Assembly: GCA_014843695.1 (NCBI GenBank)
Contig: CM026390.1
Location: forward strand, 17,947,579-18,011,578
Length of the DNA: 64,000 nt
Reading direction: 5' to 3'
DNA from: Archivesica marissinica
Taxonomy: Eukaryota > Mollusca > Bivalvia > Venerida > Vesicomyidae
A program made the translations under genes and the position numbers. Under the pieces are notes generated by a model. That model saw nothing but the letters and a program-made list of their open reading frames with translations, was not told where the DNA came from and did not search any database. The number at the start of each line of letters is the position of its first letter. The stretch's first letter is position 1. Of this stretch, positions 36,036 to 47,370 are shown in pieces.

Positions 36036-36228
36036 ACAATGCGTTTTTATTATATACACAGTATTATAATAATTATTTAAAAGCCCACGCCATGGCCTCA
36101 AATCAATAAGCTAATAATTTGAAAATTAGATTGATTGGTAAATAATTAGTACTACTTAACTCATGGAACCACAATTTACATATTTCCAAATCAAACAATG
36201 ATCAATGGTTTTATTCATTTAGTTACCG

Positions 36229-36372
36229 GCAGGTTCTTACGGAGGTTGGTGCACCCAAGTACTGGTTAACCGCTGGAGCCTGCCCAGGAAAGGTGTTGTT
36301 AGGTAAACTGCCCGCCGGCGATATAGCCCAAAATGGTGCTGATGCAGGCGTAAAACCCGAAATATAACATAA
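36229..36372 (+). mobile_element. SINE-D copy, headless, long-tail variant
   Basis: Starts GTTCTTACGGAGGTTGGTGC and ends AAAACCCGAAATATAACATA. Confidence 0.82.
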
Positions 36373-36587
36373 TTTTACATATCATTTAGTTACAGACATT
36401 TTTTAAACAAACATACCATCCATGTTGGAACCTCATAACACGCCGAACTGCATTGTTACCGCGTGGCTGCACCATGGCTGCATACAATGAATGTTAACGA
36501 ACATTTTGAGGTAGGCTGCCATATTGTACTAACAATGAGGACACAACATTAAATTTACCTTAACTCTTATGAATTGTATTTGTATTA

Positions 36588-36778
36588 CAGTTTATTTAAC
36601 GTCGCTACCGATTGCCCATTTAAGCGACGGTATATTACCTAACAACATCTTTCCTGGGCAGGCTCCAGCGGTTAACCAGTACTTGGTGCACCAACCTCCG
36701 TAAGAAACTGCAAACGTTTGCATATAAAGAGACATGGTCTGCGCGGGGCTCAATCCCGTCACAGTTTCTGAAAATTCT
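36588..36778 (-). mobile_element. SINE-D copy, head truncated, short-tail variant
   Basis: Minus-strand tail CGTCGCTACCGATTGCCCAT (plus-strand sense), body, and part of box B. Confidence 0.8.
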
Positions 36779-36956
36779 CCTCCTGTCTAATATACTTTTT
36801 ATATAATGACTTTTGTACTTGTACAGACATTGTTCAAAACAGCGAAACGAGATACAAATATATAAACCGATACCCTGTGTCTAATATATAAATAATTCAG
36901 TAGGGCATAACACACTTTTTTAAAGGCGCTCATCAAATGCCAAACTGATAATGTCC

Positions 36957-37130
36957 CCGTCTGACACTAATGAAATTAACAGTCTTTCAGATTGGACTTT
37001 AAATGGACTGGAATGGGTCTGTATCATTGCACTATCCTCCAAAAGTCTAAAATGACCAATCTATTCACGAGGCGTCGCTCATATGGGCAACCGATAGCGA
37101 CGATAAATAAACGTAAAACACACACACACA
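36957..37130 (+). mobile_element. SINE-A copy, centrally deleted
   Basis: The first of two adjacent copies in the same orientation; about 60 bp around the GTGCACGTAAAAGAAC block is missing. Confidence 0.8.
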
Positions 37131-37142
37131 AACTGATCATTT

Positions 37143-37373
37143 CCCCATCTGACCCAAATAAAATTAACAGTCTTTCAGATGGGACTTTAAGCCGAAGTCT
37201 CGTGTCCGTGCTTTACGTCGTGCACGTAAAAAAACCCAGAGGAGACTCTGGAATGGGTCTCTGTCTGTATCAATGTACGATCCTCCACACATCTAAAATG
37301 ACTAATCTCTTCAGGAGGCGTCGCTCATATGAGCAACCGGTAGCGACAATAAATAAACGTAACACACACACTC
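37143..37373 (+). mobile_element. SINE-A copy, headless
   Basis: Second copy of the tandem pair, from CCATCTGACCCAAATAAAAT to a CA-rich tail. Confidence 0.82.
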
Positions 37374-37384
37374 CTAACTGAGCA

Positions 37385-37970
37385 AAAACTAATATTAATT
37401 AGATCTAGTTTGTAAACTGATGGCAATAAATATCTACAGTAAATGCTAGAAATCTAGATAAAATCAAAAACTGTTACTAACGGTTTTCATCGATTCAAAT
37501 AGCAGGATATTTATATGGCGGAAGTCTGAATGGGGGGCGAAAGCACACACGAGCTGTTACCACCTATAGATAACATGTACGCAATATGTGTAGACAAAAT
37601 AGACATGATTACGAACTTAAATATCAAGTGTGGATCGATCAATTATCACAGTTGATAAATTACACGATAGCACCGCTATGGACTATTTCACGCATCCGTT
37701 TGATCACAACTTACAGACGCTCTATGAAATAGAATTTATCAAGCGCTTTAATAAATAAATGTAAAACACTGATTTCTGCACATCATTTGTTAACGTCTTC
37801 GAGAAGAGCACACTCGTTATCATCATTCTATCTTCCTTGGATGTCAAACCCCTAGCGGGAATGTACATATATTCATATTCCTCCGATAATGTCTAGTTCA
37901 GTAATTGGTCATTCCCGGTTACAGCTATTAGTAACAACTGACTATTGATTCTCCAATGAAACGGATTAGC
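37385..37970. other. No gene seen
   Basis: Unique-looking AT-rich sequence without supported features. Confidence 0.5.
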
Positions 37971-37976
37971 TGAAAT

Positions 37977-38208
37977 GATGTCGAGTAGTTAGGATCGCTG
38001 ACTTGTATACCACTGTAACCTATCATCACTGACGGTCACGGGTTCAAGCCCCGCTCAGGCCGCGTCTCATTTATATGAAAATGCTGGCAGATTGGTGCAC
38101 ACAGTACTGGTTAACCGCCGGAGCCTGTCCCGGAAATGTGTTGTTATATAAACATCCCGTCGCTCAAATGGGCAACTGATAGCGACGTTAAATAAACTTA
38201 ATTAAGAA
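37977..38208 (+). mobile_element. SINE-D copy, short-tail variant
   Basis: The head lacks its first bases (starts GATGTCGAGTAGTTAGGATC). Complete otherwise. Confidence 0.8.
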
Positions 38209-38345
38209 AAAAAGCTCTAGTGATAGCGTGTTGAAATGTTGCTGGGTATATGGACGGTCCTCCATGAACTCCAGTTCGAGCTTTTGACGAAGGCATATGT
38301 TTTCGTATTCTTATTTTTATTAATGCTTTATAATATACCGTCAAT

Positions 38346-38598
38346 TATGTTATATTTCGGGTTTTACGCCTGCATCAGCACCATTTTGGGCTATATCGCC
38401 GGCGGGCAGTTTACCTAACAACACCTTTCCTGGGCAGGCTCCAGCGGTTAACCAGTACTTGGGTTCACCAACCTCCGTAAGAAACTGCCAACTTTTTCAT
38501 ATAAATGAGACACGGCCTGAGCGGGGCTCGAATCCGTGACTATCAGTGATGGTATACAAGTCAGTGACCTTAACCACTCGACCACGGAGGAGGACTAA
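38346..38598 (-). mobile_element. SINE-D copy, full length, long-tail variant
   Basis: Closely similar to 13134-13397; a ~12-bp deletion lies in the variable arm. Confidence 0.85.
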
Positions 38599-38647
38599 TA
38601 TACCGTCAAAGTGAAATGTATTTGGGATGTATTCATGAGCAACATTG

Positions 38648-39155
38648 GTCAGTTATTGCGCATGAATACTCCTGCATGTATGTATGTTCCATTAATGTCA
38701 AACCCCTTCCGGGGACCTATACATGTTTTCCTGGGCATGCTTAGCCGACCATAGCGGTTAACCAGTACTAAGCAATGTGTGTGAGGTGCCTTGCTCAATG
38801 ACACTACATACGTGGCCCGGACCGTTCGATTCCAAATCCGACATTCTACCATTGGACCACGGACGCTCCTGAAAGTAGATATGTCATCTTAATTGGTTAC
38901 CTCTGTTTTTATCGTTGTTTCCTTTGCACCACATGTTAACAATTTGCAGCCGTTTTCTCATCTTATGATTATTAAATTATTAAATATCGACAAATAAAAA
39001 TATGTTATAAAAGCATTACCACGATTTGGAGAAAATCACATTTATCATACTGCAACATCTGGTTAGGGAACAACAGTAAAAACAAAGGAGTCCAATTAGA
39101 AGAACCAATACACATTTCGGGATAAATCGGACCTTATCTGTCAAGGGAGGTAATA
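38648..39155. mobile_element. MITE-G copy 3, split by a SINE
   Basis: Left end at 38648. A tRNA-derived SINE occupies 38676-38876; the rest runs to CTGTCAAGGGAGGTAATAG. Confidence 0.78.
38676..38876 (-). mobile_element. tRNA-derived SINE of another type, inserted in a MITE
   Basis: Minus-strand head GCGTCCGTGGTCCAATGGTA with loop TTTGGAA (Pro-like TGG). CTCCTG occurs at both junctions (38669 and 38869), a likely short target duplication. Confidence 0.65.
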
Positions 39156-39159
39156 GAAA

Positions 39160-39950
39160 AATCGAGAATTTTTTTTTAGTTTTCGTGAACTTTTGACAAC
39201 GAGCTCCTTTAAGACATCAACCAAGACGTTATTTCATTTATCTCTTTTGTATTTTCAAAATCAGGCTTATGACATTGGATGCTACACCTACGTCATCAAT
39301 GATAATCACCACAAGCAAGTAGTAGTTAAACCTTTGTTTACCTAACAACTAACATGAGTCACCATGATGCATATCCGTGATTTGAAATTACGGACTTGTT
39401 TAAACTGCATTATATTTAAAATAACTCGTAATACAGTTGCCTAATTTAGTGTTCATGTTCATCTCTTTATTTAAATCGTTCACCAGTTGTTGATATATTA
39501 GTACCGCAGGCTGTATAATCGTTCATGATACTTTGTGTGTGAAAAGGATTAAATACAGACATATATTGTAATGTTACAGTGACATTAATTTCATTTATTT
39601 TCGTATTTATTTGGCGATATTTGTTTTTTATAAGTTTTCCACGTAATTTCGTTTGCTATTTTATATGAACGTTGGGATCGTTTGCGCGTCTTTTCATATA
39701 TGAGATATTTTAATTTAAAACAACACAATGGACTTTAACATTTCTTTAATCCTTGTGTAGCTGAACTAGTTTATCTGTGCTTACAAGAGGACGAAACCGG
39801 AGATTGACCAAATGTGGGTATACATGTATACCCAATAGGTTAATGACGTGGTTTTCATAAAGAAAGGGTATCAAGTGGATTTGATGATTTGTTAATATAA
39901 CTTCCTTGATATGTTCCATGTCATAAGATAGATAAGGTGAGCAAACCTGT
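39160..39950. other. Upstream region of the WxxW gene, no coding signal
   Basis: AT-rich. A promoter could lie here or in the adjacent 94-bp repeat, but no TATA box or initiator can be defended. Confidence 0.4.
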
Positions 39951-39951
39951 T

Positions 39952-40300
39952 TGTAACAAAGAAATAGTGGTATTGTTGACGGTCAATACAAGCTTGTAAA
40001 AAGAGTAAGGGCCAGCTATAGGGGCCTACTGTTTATCGAATTGGTTGTAACAAAGAAAGTGATCAATACAAGCTTGTAAAAAGAGTAAGGGCCAGCTATA
40101 GGGGCCTACTGTTTATCGAATTGGCTGTAACAAAGAAATAGTGGTATTGTTGACGCTCAATACAAGCTCGTAAAAAATGTAAGGGACGACTATATAGTAT
40201 TATACAGTTTATTGAATTGGTTATAACAAAGAAATAGTGGACTTGTTGACGATCGATTCAAGCTCGTATAAAGAGTAAGGGAGGAATATATACTGTTTGG
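39952..40300 (+). repeat. Degenerate ~94-bp tandem repeat upstream of exon 1
   Basis: Four copies of a unit beginning GTAACAAAGAAATAGTGG and containing AGAGTAAGGG(C/A)C. The second copy is shortened to about 81 bp, and the last two are the most diverged. It ends about 100 bp before the ATG of the WxxW gene and so probably overlaps its promoter or 5' UTR. Confidence 0.8.
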
Positions 40301-40399
40301 CAAGGAACCAGTCGTACTGTTGGTGCTACGATAGTACAGTTTTAACAGAGGACAAGGAACATTGATACCGCAGTCGTGTTGTCGATCCGGCATATACTC

Positions 40400-40472
40400 A
40401 TGTCGCTTCTAGACCACCGGATGTACACGTGCTGCTGTGTTATATTCACATTTCTTTGGAAGACAACAGTAG
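40400..40472 (+). CDS. WxxW-domain type I membrane protein, exon 1 (signal peptide)
   Basis: This short exon begins with ATG at 40400, encodes 24 codons plus one base, and ends at a strong donor (AG|GTAAGATG). The peptide has a basic/polar start (MSLLDHRM) followed by a hydrophobic cysteine-rich core (YTCCCVIFTFLW), a typical secretory signal peptide. A second in-frame Met at residue 8 could also start it; neither Met has a strong Kozak context. The phase-1 end fits the 42578 exon exactly, giving Ala25 across the junction. The exon is too small to be noticed as an open frame and is called because all four exons join in phase. It fixes the N terminus of a 336-residue secretory-pathway protein. 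Confidence 0.75.
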
Positions 40473-40524
40473 GTAAGATGTGTGTTTGTATATAGGGAGA
40501 TTTACACTGTCTTTATCGAATTAT

Positions 40525-40705
40525 TTCGTATGTGGAAGCTATCCAGTTGGCTTACGGGTGGTCGGTGGTTCTACCTGGGAACACGCCCTTGCCTGAAATA
40601 CTGTTCGAAGGGGGCACACAGGGTCTTCTTCCACCAATACTAGCCTGAGAGTCGCCATATGACATAAGCCTTTGGTGTGAATTTAAACCCCCATAACTCT
40701 GACCC
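40525..40705 (+). mobile_element. SINE-F 3' part, in intron 1 of the WxxW gene
   Basis: AGCTATCCAGTTGGCTTACG, GGTCTTCTTCCACCAATA and GAGTCGCCATATGACATAAG blocks. Confidence 0.65.
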
Positions 40706-41274
40706 ATAGCACTATATGTGTTCATATTGATTATGCATAACACCATATTTGATTTTTGATTTTGTCCTGTTCCATATTGTGTCATGCTTTTCATACAGTC
40801 GCCATTTCATTCCCATTTCGTCACTGGCGTGGCGTGACTTCCTTATTATGTCGTAGCTTTACCGTGCACGATTATAGACTTCAGTGAAAATCTAATCTTT
40901 GCTTAAAACTTCCTTTTCATGACGGCGGTGTATTGATAAAGCGTTTCTAGTGTGAAACAGGAGGACATGATGAGTTAATGCTGTGTGTATGCATCCCGAC
41001 AGGCTATATTCAAGAGTATTAGGGGCCGAGTAATTAAGGTTGTTGTCCGTCATCATCATTGGCTTAGCTTCCTATAGGCCGTGTAGGCCGTGGCCTACAT
41101 CTTTCCCCGAACAATCGAACAAATGAAAATGCCAAATCTTGCAACAAAAATCGGGAGACCAGGATTACATTATATATGCTATAAATAGTGTTCCTGGGGA
41201 CGACCCCCGGACCCACCTCCCGTCTTAAGATTTATGCTGGCCTACACATCGATTCCAGCCAAGCTACGCCCCTG

Positions 41275-41475
41275 ATCTCTATAGGTTCGAATCACACTGG
41301 GTGTTTCGACTTCTTTCAAGTGAGTAAACGATCCAGCTGGCTCGATGTAGGTCGGTGGTTCTACCCGGGTGCCTGGATACTTCTCGGATGGACAACCAGG
41401 GTCTTCCTCCACCAATAATATCCGGAGAGTCGCCATATAGCCTAGGCTGCATGTCGGTGCGACTTTAAACCACAA
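41275..41475 (+). mobile_element. SINE-F copy, in intron 1 of the WxxW gene
   Basis: TATAGGTTCGAATCACACTG, GATCCAGCTGGCTCGATGTA and GAGAGTCGCCATATAGCC blocks. Confidence 0.68.
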
Positions 41476-41702
41476 AACAAACAATCTATACTATCATGTT
41501 TGAATGATCAACACAAATCGGGAAATGTTCAAGGCAGTGACATTTACCAGCCTCCTAATACATTTTATCTTGACTCAAATTATGAAATAATTAACACCTG
41601 CCATTAAGAACTGTGTTATTGTTTCTTGTCGCGTGTGTCCGTGTGTCTTTATACACATATATTTAGCTAAATGTTTGTGTATACATGTATTGTTTATACA
41701 AA

Positions 41703-42150
<448 letters not shown>

Positions 42151-42359
42151 ACTGCACTAACACGACGATTTCCGTGTGTCTCTATGTGTGTTAGTATGAT
42201 GGATTTTGATGAATCTTTGTGGATATATAGATGGTTGGTCCAGCAGGAAGAGATTCGATTTTCGGAGATATCAGTCAAGACACGTTGCCATGGCGGCCAG
42301 CTCAGAGCGTGGCGTTATATATCTCCGAGTCGTATTCTATTATTGTATTTAGTCTTGTC

Positions 42360-42388
42360 TGTCTGTGTGTGTGTGTGTGTGTGTGTTA
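42360..42388. repeat. (GT)n microsatellite within a duplicated segment
   Basis: About 13 GT units. The flanking sequence GTGTTAGCA...GATTTTGATGAA...TTTGTG occurs twice (42186-42245 and 42385-42455). Confidence 0.85.
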
Positions 42389-42577
42389 GCAAAAGGTTGT
42401 GTATGAATTTTGATGAAACTTTGTGAGTATATAGAGGATTGGTCCAGGGGGACATGACAGATGTTTTCACTTTCCTTTGTCATCAACAATTGGCAATTTC
42501 GAACATAATAGGTGCATGTATCTTAATCATCCTACAAGTCATGTGTAATCACCGTTAACGTTGCCGTTCTATTACAG

Positions 42578-42693
42578 CTCATAGCAAGAACGGATATGAC
42601 CCGTCGCACGTGCGCACGTGGACAACATGGTATAATACCGACGACCCAACGCTCGGCGATGGAGATGACGAAAGTGTCGTCAGCATCCGACAG
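42578..42693 (+). CDS. WxxW-domain type I membrane protein, exon 2 (first half of the WxxW domain)
   Basis: A pyrimidine-rich acceptor (TTCTATTACAG) precedes it and a GTACAA donor follows. The 116-nt exon supplies residues 25-63. It contains TWTTWYNTDDP, the tryptophan pair followed by N-x-D-D-P that opens the Mucin-2/cartilage-intermediate-layer-protein WxxW domain (Pfam Mucin2_WxxW, from memory). The acidic stretch GDGDDES follows, as is usual before the first domain cysteine. Entry phase is 1 and exit phase 0, matching both neighbours, and the frame has no stop. It is separated from exon 3 by a 7.5-kb intron that contains a transposase-type gene on the other strand. Confidence 0.8.
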
Positions 42694-43167
42694 GTACAAT
42701 AACATTAACGTGCTAATCACGACTAACGTCCCTTTTACAAACAGCGTAGAGCCATATCAGACGGCACAGAATGTGTCGTCTTATCAGGCTCCATGTTCTT
42801 TGCTATTAGGATAGTGGAGCTAAAACACGGAATAACAAACAACATATACTAGTATCCTGATCAGACGCGCCGATACTGATCTGGATCTATGTTGTTTGCA
42901 AATTCACTCCAATGTGTTAGGCAGGTTAACGGGTAATAAGTTACGCCGAAGGAAACATCAACTCAGCGCCAGGGTTTTCTCAAATATGCGTCAAAACTTG
43001 CGACAAAGCTTACAACATAAGCATTTAATATCTATGAGTTCTTACATGACAAATTCCATGTACGTGCATGCATGCGCACAACTTGGGATATATAATAAAT
43101 GTGCGTCCTGGTGGTGAAAATACCAACTTCGTCGTCCGTGCGTATAAAACCACGTAAATACAAACGT

Positions 43168-43352
43168 TAAACCGAGGTCTCGTATTGGTGCTTTACACCG
43201 TGCACGTAAAAGAACCAGAGGAGATTCTGGAATGGGTCTCTGTCTGTATCATTGCACTATCTTCCAGAAATCTAAAATGACTAATCTCTTCAGGAGGCGT
43301 CGCTCATATGGGCAACCGGTAGCGACGATAAATAAACGTAAAACCACCACAT
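43168..43352 (+). mobile_element. SINE-A copy, 5'-truncated, in intron 2 of the WxxW gene
   Basis: Begins at GTTAAACCGAGGTCTCGT and ends in the usual tail. Confidence 0.82.
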
Positions 43353-43359
43353 ATGCCCC

Positions 43360-44080
43360 CAATACAAATTTCAATAAGATTTGCATGAACTTTTGCCTGA
43401 GTGGTAATGAAACAAGTTTAAACACAACAATGGAAAGAAAATATGGTGTTACCATGCTACGTTTTTATTTATAGGGTTTTAAAAATATGGCGTTTAGTAT
43501 AATTTTACCAACATTGCAGCATAATATATAAAATAACAGTATACTACATTCACAATAATAAATATTGACATATTTCTGCTTAATATACAATTTTAGCAAT
43601 AAATCATCTTCCATTACTGTCATGGCGTGACACAAGGTTGTTTTATGTGATAAAAGACAGTTTTATCAAAATTATTTTAAAATTTTAAAATCACTAAGCA
43701 CCACCCATTGGTTGCGACAATGAATTTTTATCATTTTTCTGTCTATCTCCAATCAAAATCTTATATAATATGAAAACTAAGAAGAATAGGAACTCATAAG
43801 AAATCCCACAACGTCAGGTATATTGCATAAGCTGGCAGAAAATATGCAAACATCCATAGGTCACCTGGTTTTAAAAATATATCCATAGAAGTAACATTGC
43901 CCTACGTGCTTTTTTTGTCTAAACATTCTCCAAAAACAAAGGTTCTAAGCATGACATTTTGCCAATGAGTGCGTGGTAATGAAACAAGTATAAAGACTAC
44001 AGTGAAAAGAAAATATGGTGTTACCCTGCTACTTTTTTTTATTTACAGGGTCCTAAAAATATGGTGTTTAGCATAATTTG
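43360..44080. other. Intron 2 sequence with a duplicated segment, no gene
   Basis: AATATGGTGTTACC(A/C)TGCTAC followed by TTTTTATTTA-AGGG-TT-TAAAAATATGG occurs at both 43439-43500 and 44013-44070, an old ~70-bp duplication. Confidence 0.6.
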
Positions 44081-44084
44081 ACCA

Positions 44085-44625
44085 ACATCATAAAATATAA
44101 GATACATTGTACATGTACCAGTAATCTAACTACATATGTAGAAACTGGTCGATGGCATAGACCCTTAGCAATACCATATGAAGAAAGAAAATGTAGATAT
44201 TGTTTAACTTTAGAAGATGAATTTCACTTTGTTTTAGAATGTCAGCTATATACCGATTTAAGAAATACTTTTGGAGAAATCCAAATGTTCCTAAATTTAT
44301 TGAATTAATGACCTCAAAACATGTTATAATAATTAAAGATTTGGCTTTGTATATATACAAATCATTTCAAGTCAGAAACAACCTGTTCTATGACTAGTGT
44401 TCATATCTCATTATACGTTATACGCTAGCCAATCGTAAACGTTTTGTATTTGCACGTGTTTTTATTTGCACATTTGCTCTATATAATTATATTACAAATT
44501 TACACAAGGCACCCAGTGCCAATGTTCACGTTTGAAAGTATGTAATGTGTATATAATGTGTACTCATGGGCATATTGCCCATTGTATTTCGAAATAAACT
44601 CTATAGGCTAAAACTCTATATAGTA
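44085..44625 (+). pseudogene. LINE 3' end with intact zinc-knuckle motif and a -1 frameshift
   Basis: Residues ETGRWHRPL...RKCRYC...EDEFHFVLECQLYTDLR form the CxxC-H-C block of LINE ORF2 C termini. Around 44270 a one-base loss shifts the frame. The continuation (NVPKFIELM...LALYIYKSFQVRN) is readable in the next frame to a TAG at about 44398. The 3' sequence CATGGGCATATTGCCCATTG ... AATAAAC resembles LINE tails with a GGGC hairpin. Confidence 0.75.
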
Positions 44626-44794
44626 CAGTTCGATTTTTAATTGTTTTTGCTTACTAAGTTGTATCCACATTAAGCACTGCTTAGTTCCAGGAAATGTCTC
44701 TTTATTCTGTCTATAACTCTTTTAGAAAGTTTCACTCTTTCGTATAGTAAATTCTCTAACCCCATTCCACTGTCTCTCAAAAACACAGATTGAA

Positions 44795-44952
44795 GTGTGG
44801 TGTTTTTTTTTTTGTTTTGGGGGGGTTGGGGGTTGTTTTGTGTTGTTTTTTGTTTGGTGGGGGGGTGTGTTGTGGTTTTTTTTTTTTTTTGTGTTTTTTT
44901 TTTGTTGTGGGTTTTTTTTTTTTTGTGTTTTTTTGGGGGGGGTTTTTTTTGT
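44795..44952. repeat. 158-bp tract containing only G and T
   Basis: The plus strand has no A or C across 158 bases and contains several G runs (7-8 G) separated by T runs. It lies just downstream of the exonuclease stop codon. The complementary strand gives a meaningless Lys/Pro/Thr/Asn-rich frame. Strand asymmetry and G runs make G-quadruplex or triplex structure plausible. Confidence 0.95.
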
Positions 44953-45024
44953 AGCACAGACCTGAACTGCGTGTGTGCTGTAGTTGAACGATTTTGTTTT
45001 GACAAAACTTTTTGGTCTGCAATC

Positions 45025-46767
45025 TCAAATTTGCTCATTTTGTCTGCTTACGTTTCCTGAATACTGATGCTGGAAACCCCATGTGGTGGTAAAACTATAC
45101 TTCAAAAGAGTTTCTGTTGATGGCGAAGATTTGTTAAACAGTTGTTCTAAGCTTATCACATCATCAAGTGCATTGTGGGCACAGTACTGTTCCTTCAGTA
45201 CCATCTCAAACAAGTACTCTTGTTTGTGCTTTTCTGCATCTGGGTACATTGTCTTGAAAAGGGGCAGAGTGTCTATTCCGCCACGGCAAACCGTTTCAAA
45301 CTGCTTCTTCAGGTTAACTGCCCTAAATGCTCGAATGAGCCGAGGAAAGTCAAACACCTTGAAATTGTGCCCAACTAAAACCACTGAACCAATTTCATCC
45401 AGCCACGCTATGAATTCCAGAAGGGCATCTTTCAGGGTCAGTGCCGATACAGCTGAGCCATTGAGAAAGAGGACTCCTCCTTGTGATGTTAGTCCAGTCA
45501 CTTTGGAGGCTACTGGTGATATAGGCTTCTTTGGCCGAATGTACTGGTTGAATTTGTTATCACCGACACAAGCAGCTATCTGTAAAATATCACAGTCTTT
45601 ACTTAGAGATCCTGTTTCTAGATCGCAAAACACCATATTATCTACATTATTGACTGGTTCCAGTCTTGGAATTGGACTCGGTGGTGGTATCGCGTTTTCA
45701 TCGATGTCAGTTGCAGTCGCAATACCACTCTTATATGTAGTGCCTTCTCGTTCAACGATGTCAGTTGCAGTCGCAATGCCACTCTTATATGTAGTACCTT
45801 CTCGTTCATCGATGTCAGTTGTAGTCGCAATACCACTCTTATATGAGGTGCCTTCTCGTTCATCGATGTCAGTTGTAGTCGCAATACCACTCTTATATGT
45901 AGTGCCTTCTCGTTCATAGATGTCAGTTGTAGTCGCACTACCACTCTTATATGTAGTACCTTCTCGTTCATCGATGTCAGTTGTAGTCGCAATACCACTC
46001 TTATATGTAGTGCCTTCTCGTTCATAGATGTCAGTTGTAGTCGCAATACCACTCTTATATGTAGTGCCTTCTCGTTCATCGATGTCAGTTGTAGTCGCAA
46101 TATCACTCTTATATGTAGTGCCTTCTCGTTCATCGATGTCAGTTGCAGTCGCAATATCACTCTTATGTGTAGTGCCTTCTCGTTCATCGATGTCATTTGT
46201 AGTCGCAATACCACTCTTATATGTAGTGCCTTCTCGTTCATCGATGTCATTTGTAGTCGCAATGCCACTCTTATATGTAGTGCCTTCTCGTTCATCGGAT
46301 GTCATTTGTAGTCGCAATGCCCATTCTTATATGTAGTGTCTTCTCGTTTCTCTTTGGCACTTTGTTCCAGCCTTTTGTTCAACTTATTTTGCTGTTTTCT
46401 AAGTTTATTTTCTCTCTTATTGTAATAAATAGTTTGTCTTTTTCTCCCAGAATCTCTTCTGGAAGTTTCCTCACTAGAATGTATACCCAGTGATATGCCA
46501 ACTCTTTCATTGATAGAGGCAATGTACATGTTTCCTGGGTTTTTATGAGTCACTGCACATCCTACACGTGGCAGAAGATTTCCAGATGCAGAGGAGTTAC
46601 AACATCGCTTAGGTGCTTTTGATGATACCATATTATTGAAAGATTCCAAATCTTTCATTAATCCATCTGGAGCAATCGTTTCTGCATGTTGGCTGAATAC
46701 TTGAAACTGTCGGTCTTTCGGTTCACTAGTGAAACTTGGGTTTTCACCGCTGGTGGCGGATGGCACA
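45025..46767 (-). pseudogene. Mutator-like transposase-family C-terminal exon with DEDDh exonuclease, interrupted by two 1-bp insertions
   Basis: The acceptor at 46768-46769 (TGATTTCAG) opens an exon that reads through a transposase-tail-like region (SFNNMVSSKAPK, GCAVTHKNPGNMY), a basic coiled stretch (KRENKLRKQQNKLNKRLEQ), about 12 tandem 18-residue repeats, and a DnaQ/TREX/PML-like exonuclease. Within the longest frame (start 46317) the exonuclease keeps all catalytic residues: D232-x-E234 in FCDLETG, H317...D323 in GHNFKVFD, and H381-x4-D386. From memory, this order of SLN-SKAPK block, REGxTY motif and exonuclease occurs in large animal proteins annotated as Mutator-like transposase. Two single-base insertions in the first repeat (around 46320-46322 and 46297-46298) break the frame between the tail and the repeats. 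It may be a recent pseudogene, a somatic/sequencing artefact, or an exonuclease-only gene that starts inside the array. Confidence 0.7.
45680..46325 (-). repeat. 54-bp coding minisatellite inside the transposase-exonuclease gene
   Basis: About 12 head-to-tail copies of a 54-bp unit encoding DEREGTTYKSGIATTTDI-type 18-mers. Variation is mostly single substitutions (D/Y/V, T/A, S/N). Because 54 is a multiple of three, both strands stay open across it. The REGTTYKSG core matches a motif that, as I recall, normally occurs once before the exonuclease in this protein family. Confidence 0.92.
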
Positions 46768-47004
46768 CTGAAATCATAAAATGTCAACATTAATCTACTG
46801 CAATGAAGAGGCATTGATTAGGCCAGATTGGTCATGAACTCAAGCACTATCACAGCCGACATTGTTTCCTTGTGCAAGAAACATATTCGACAACTGATCA
46901 GTACTGATGGTACCAGGAAACGAACTCAACAGTGATTCTATAAGCTATCAACTGTCGCTGCAAGTTTAAATTGCTATAGATTATAAACTAGCTACTCTTG
47001 GAGC

Positions 47005-47215
47005 CTCCGTGATGTAATGGATGTTGTGTCCGCTTCGTACGCCAGAGGTTGTGAGTTCAAGCTCTGTCAGAACCATGGTGGTCCTTAGGTAAGACACTTA
47101 AATCCACGGTGCCTCTTCTCTCTCCCTCATGACGATGGATTCCATCAGGAATGATGTCTGGAGAGTGATTAATCTAATAGTGTAGGAACTTATTTCGCAA
47201 TCGAGCTTAATTAAA
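47005..47215 (+). mobile_element. SINE-C-like copy with a different head
   Basis: Head CCTCCGTGATGTAATGGATG and TTGTGAGTTCAAGCTCTGTC, C-type body and tail. It lies in the intron of the transposase-exonuclease gene. Confidence 0.75.
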
Positions 47216-47370
47216 CTTACATCAATGTATGTTAACCTAGCTGTATGTAGCCTACTGCTATTTTGGCTAATTAATATTTCAGTAATTAACCATACCAAAC
47301 ATGGAATTCCCAGGAACTCCAGTTTCGTCCACCATTCATGAGCCAACAATCACGATCTCAATATATGGTT

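Noticed and set aside
44670..45060. Lys/Pro-rich and Phe/Val/Gly-rich open frames
   Set aside because: They are produced by the G/T-only tract and have no domain or splice support.
45083..45919. 278-residue plus-strand frame
   Set aside because: It is antisense to the exonuclease and its 54-bp repeat, whose multiple-of-three period keeps the opposite strand open.
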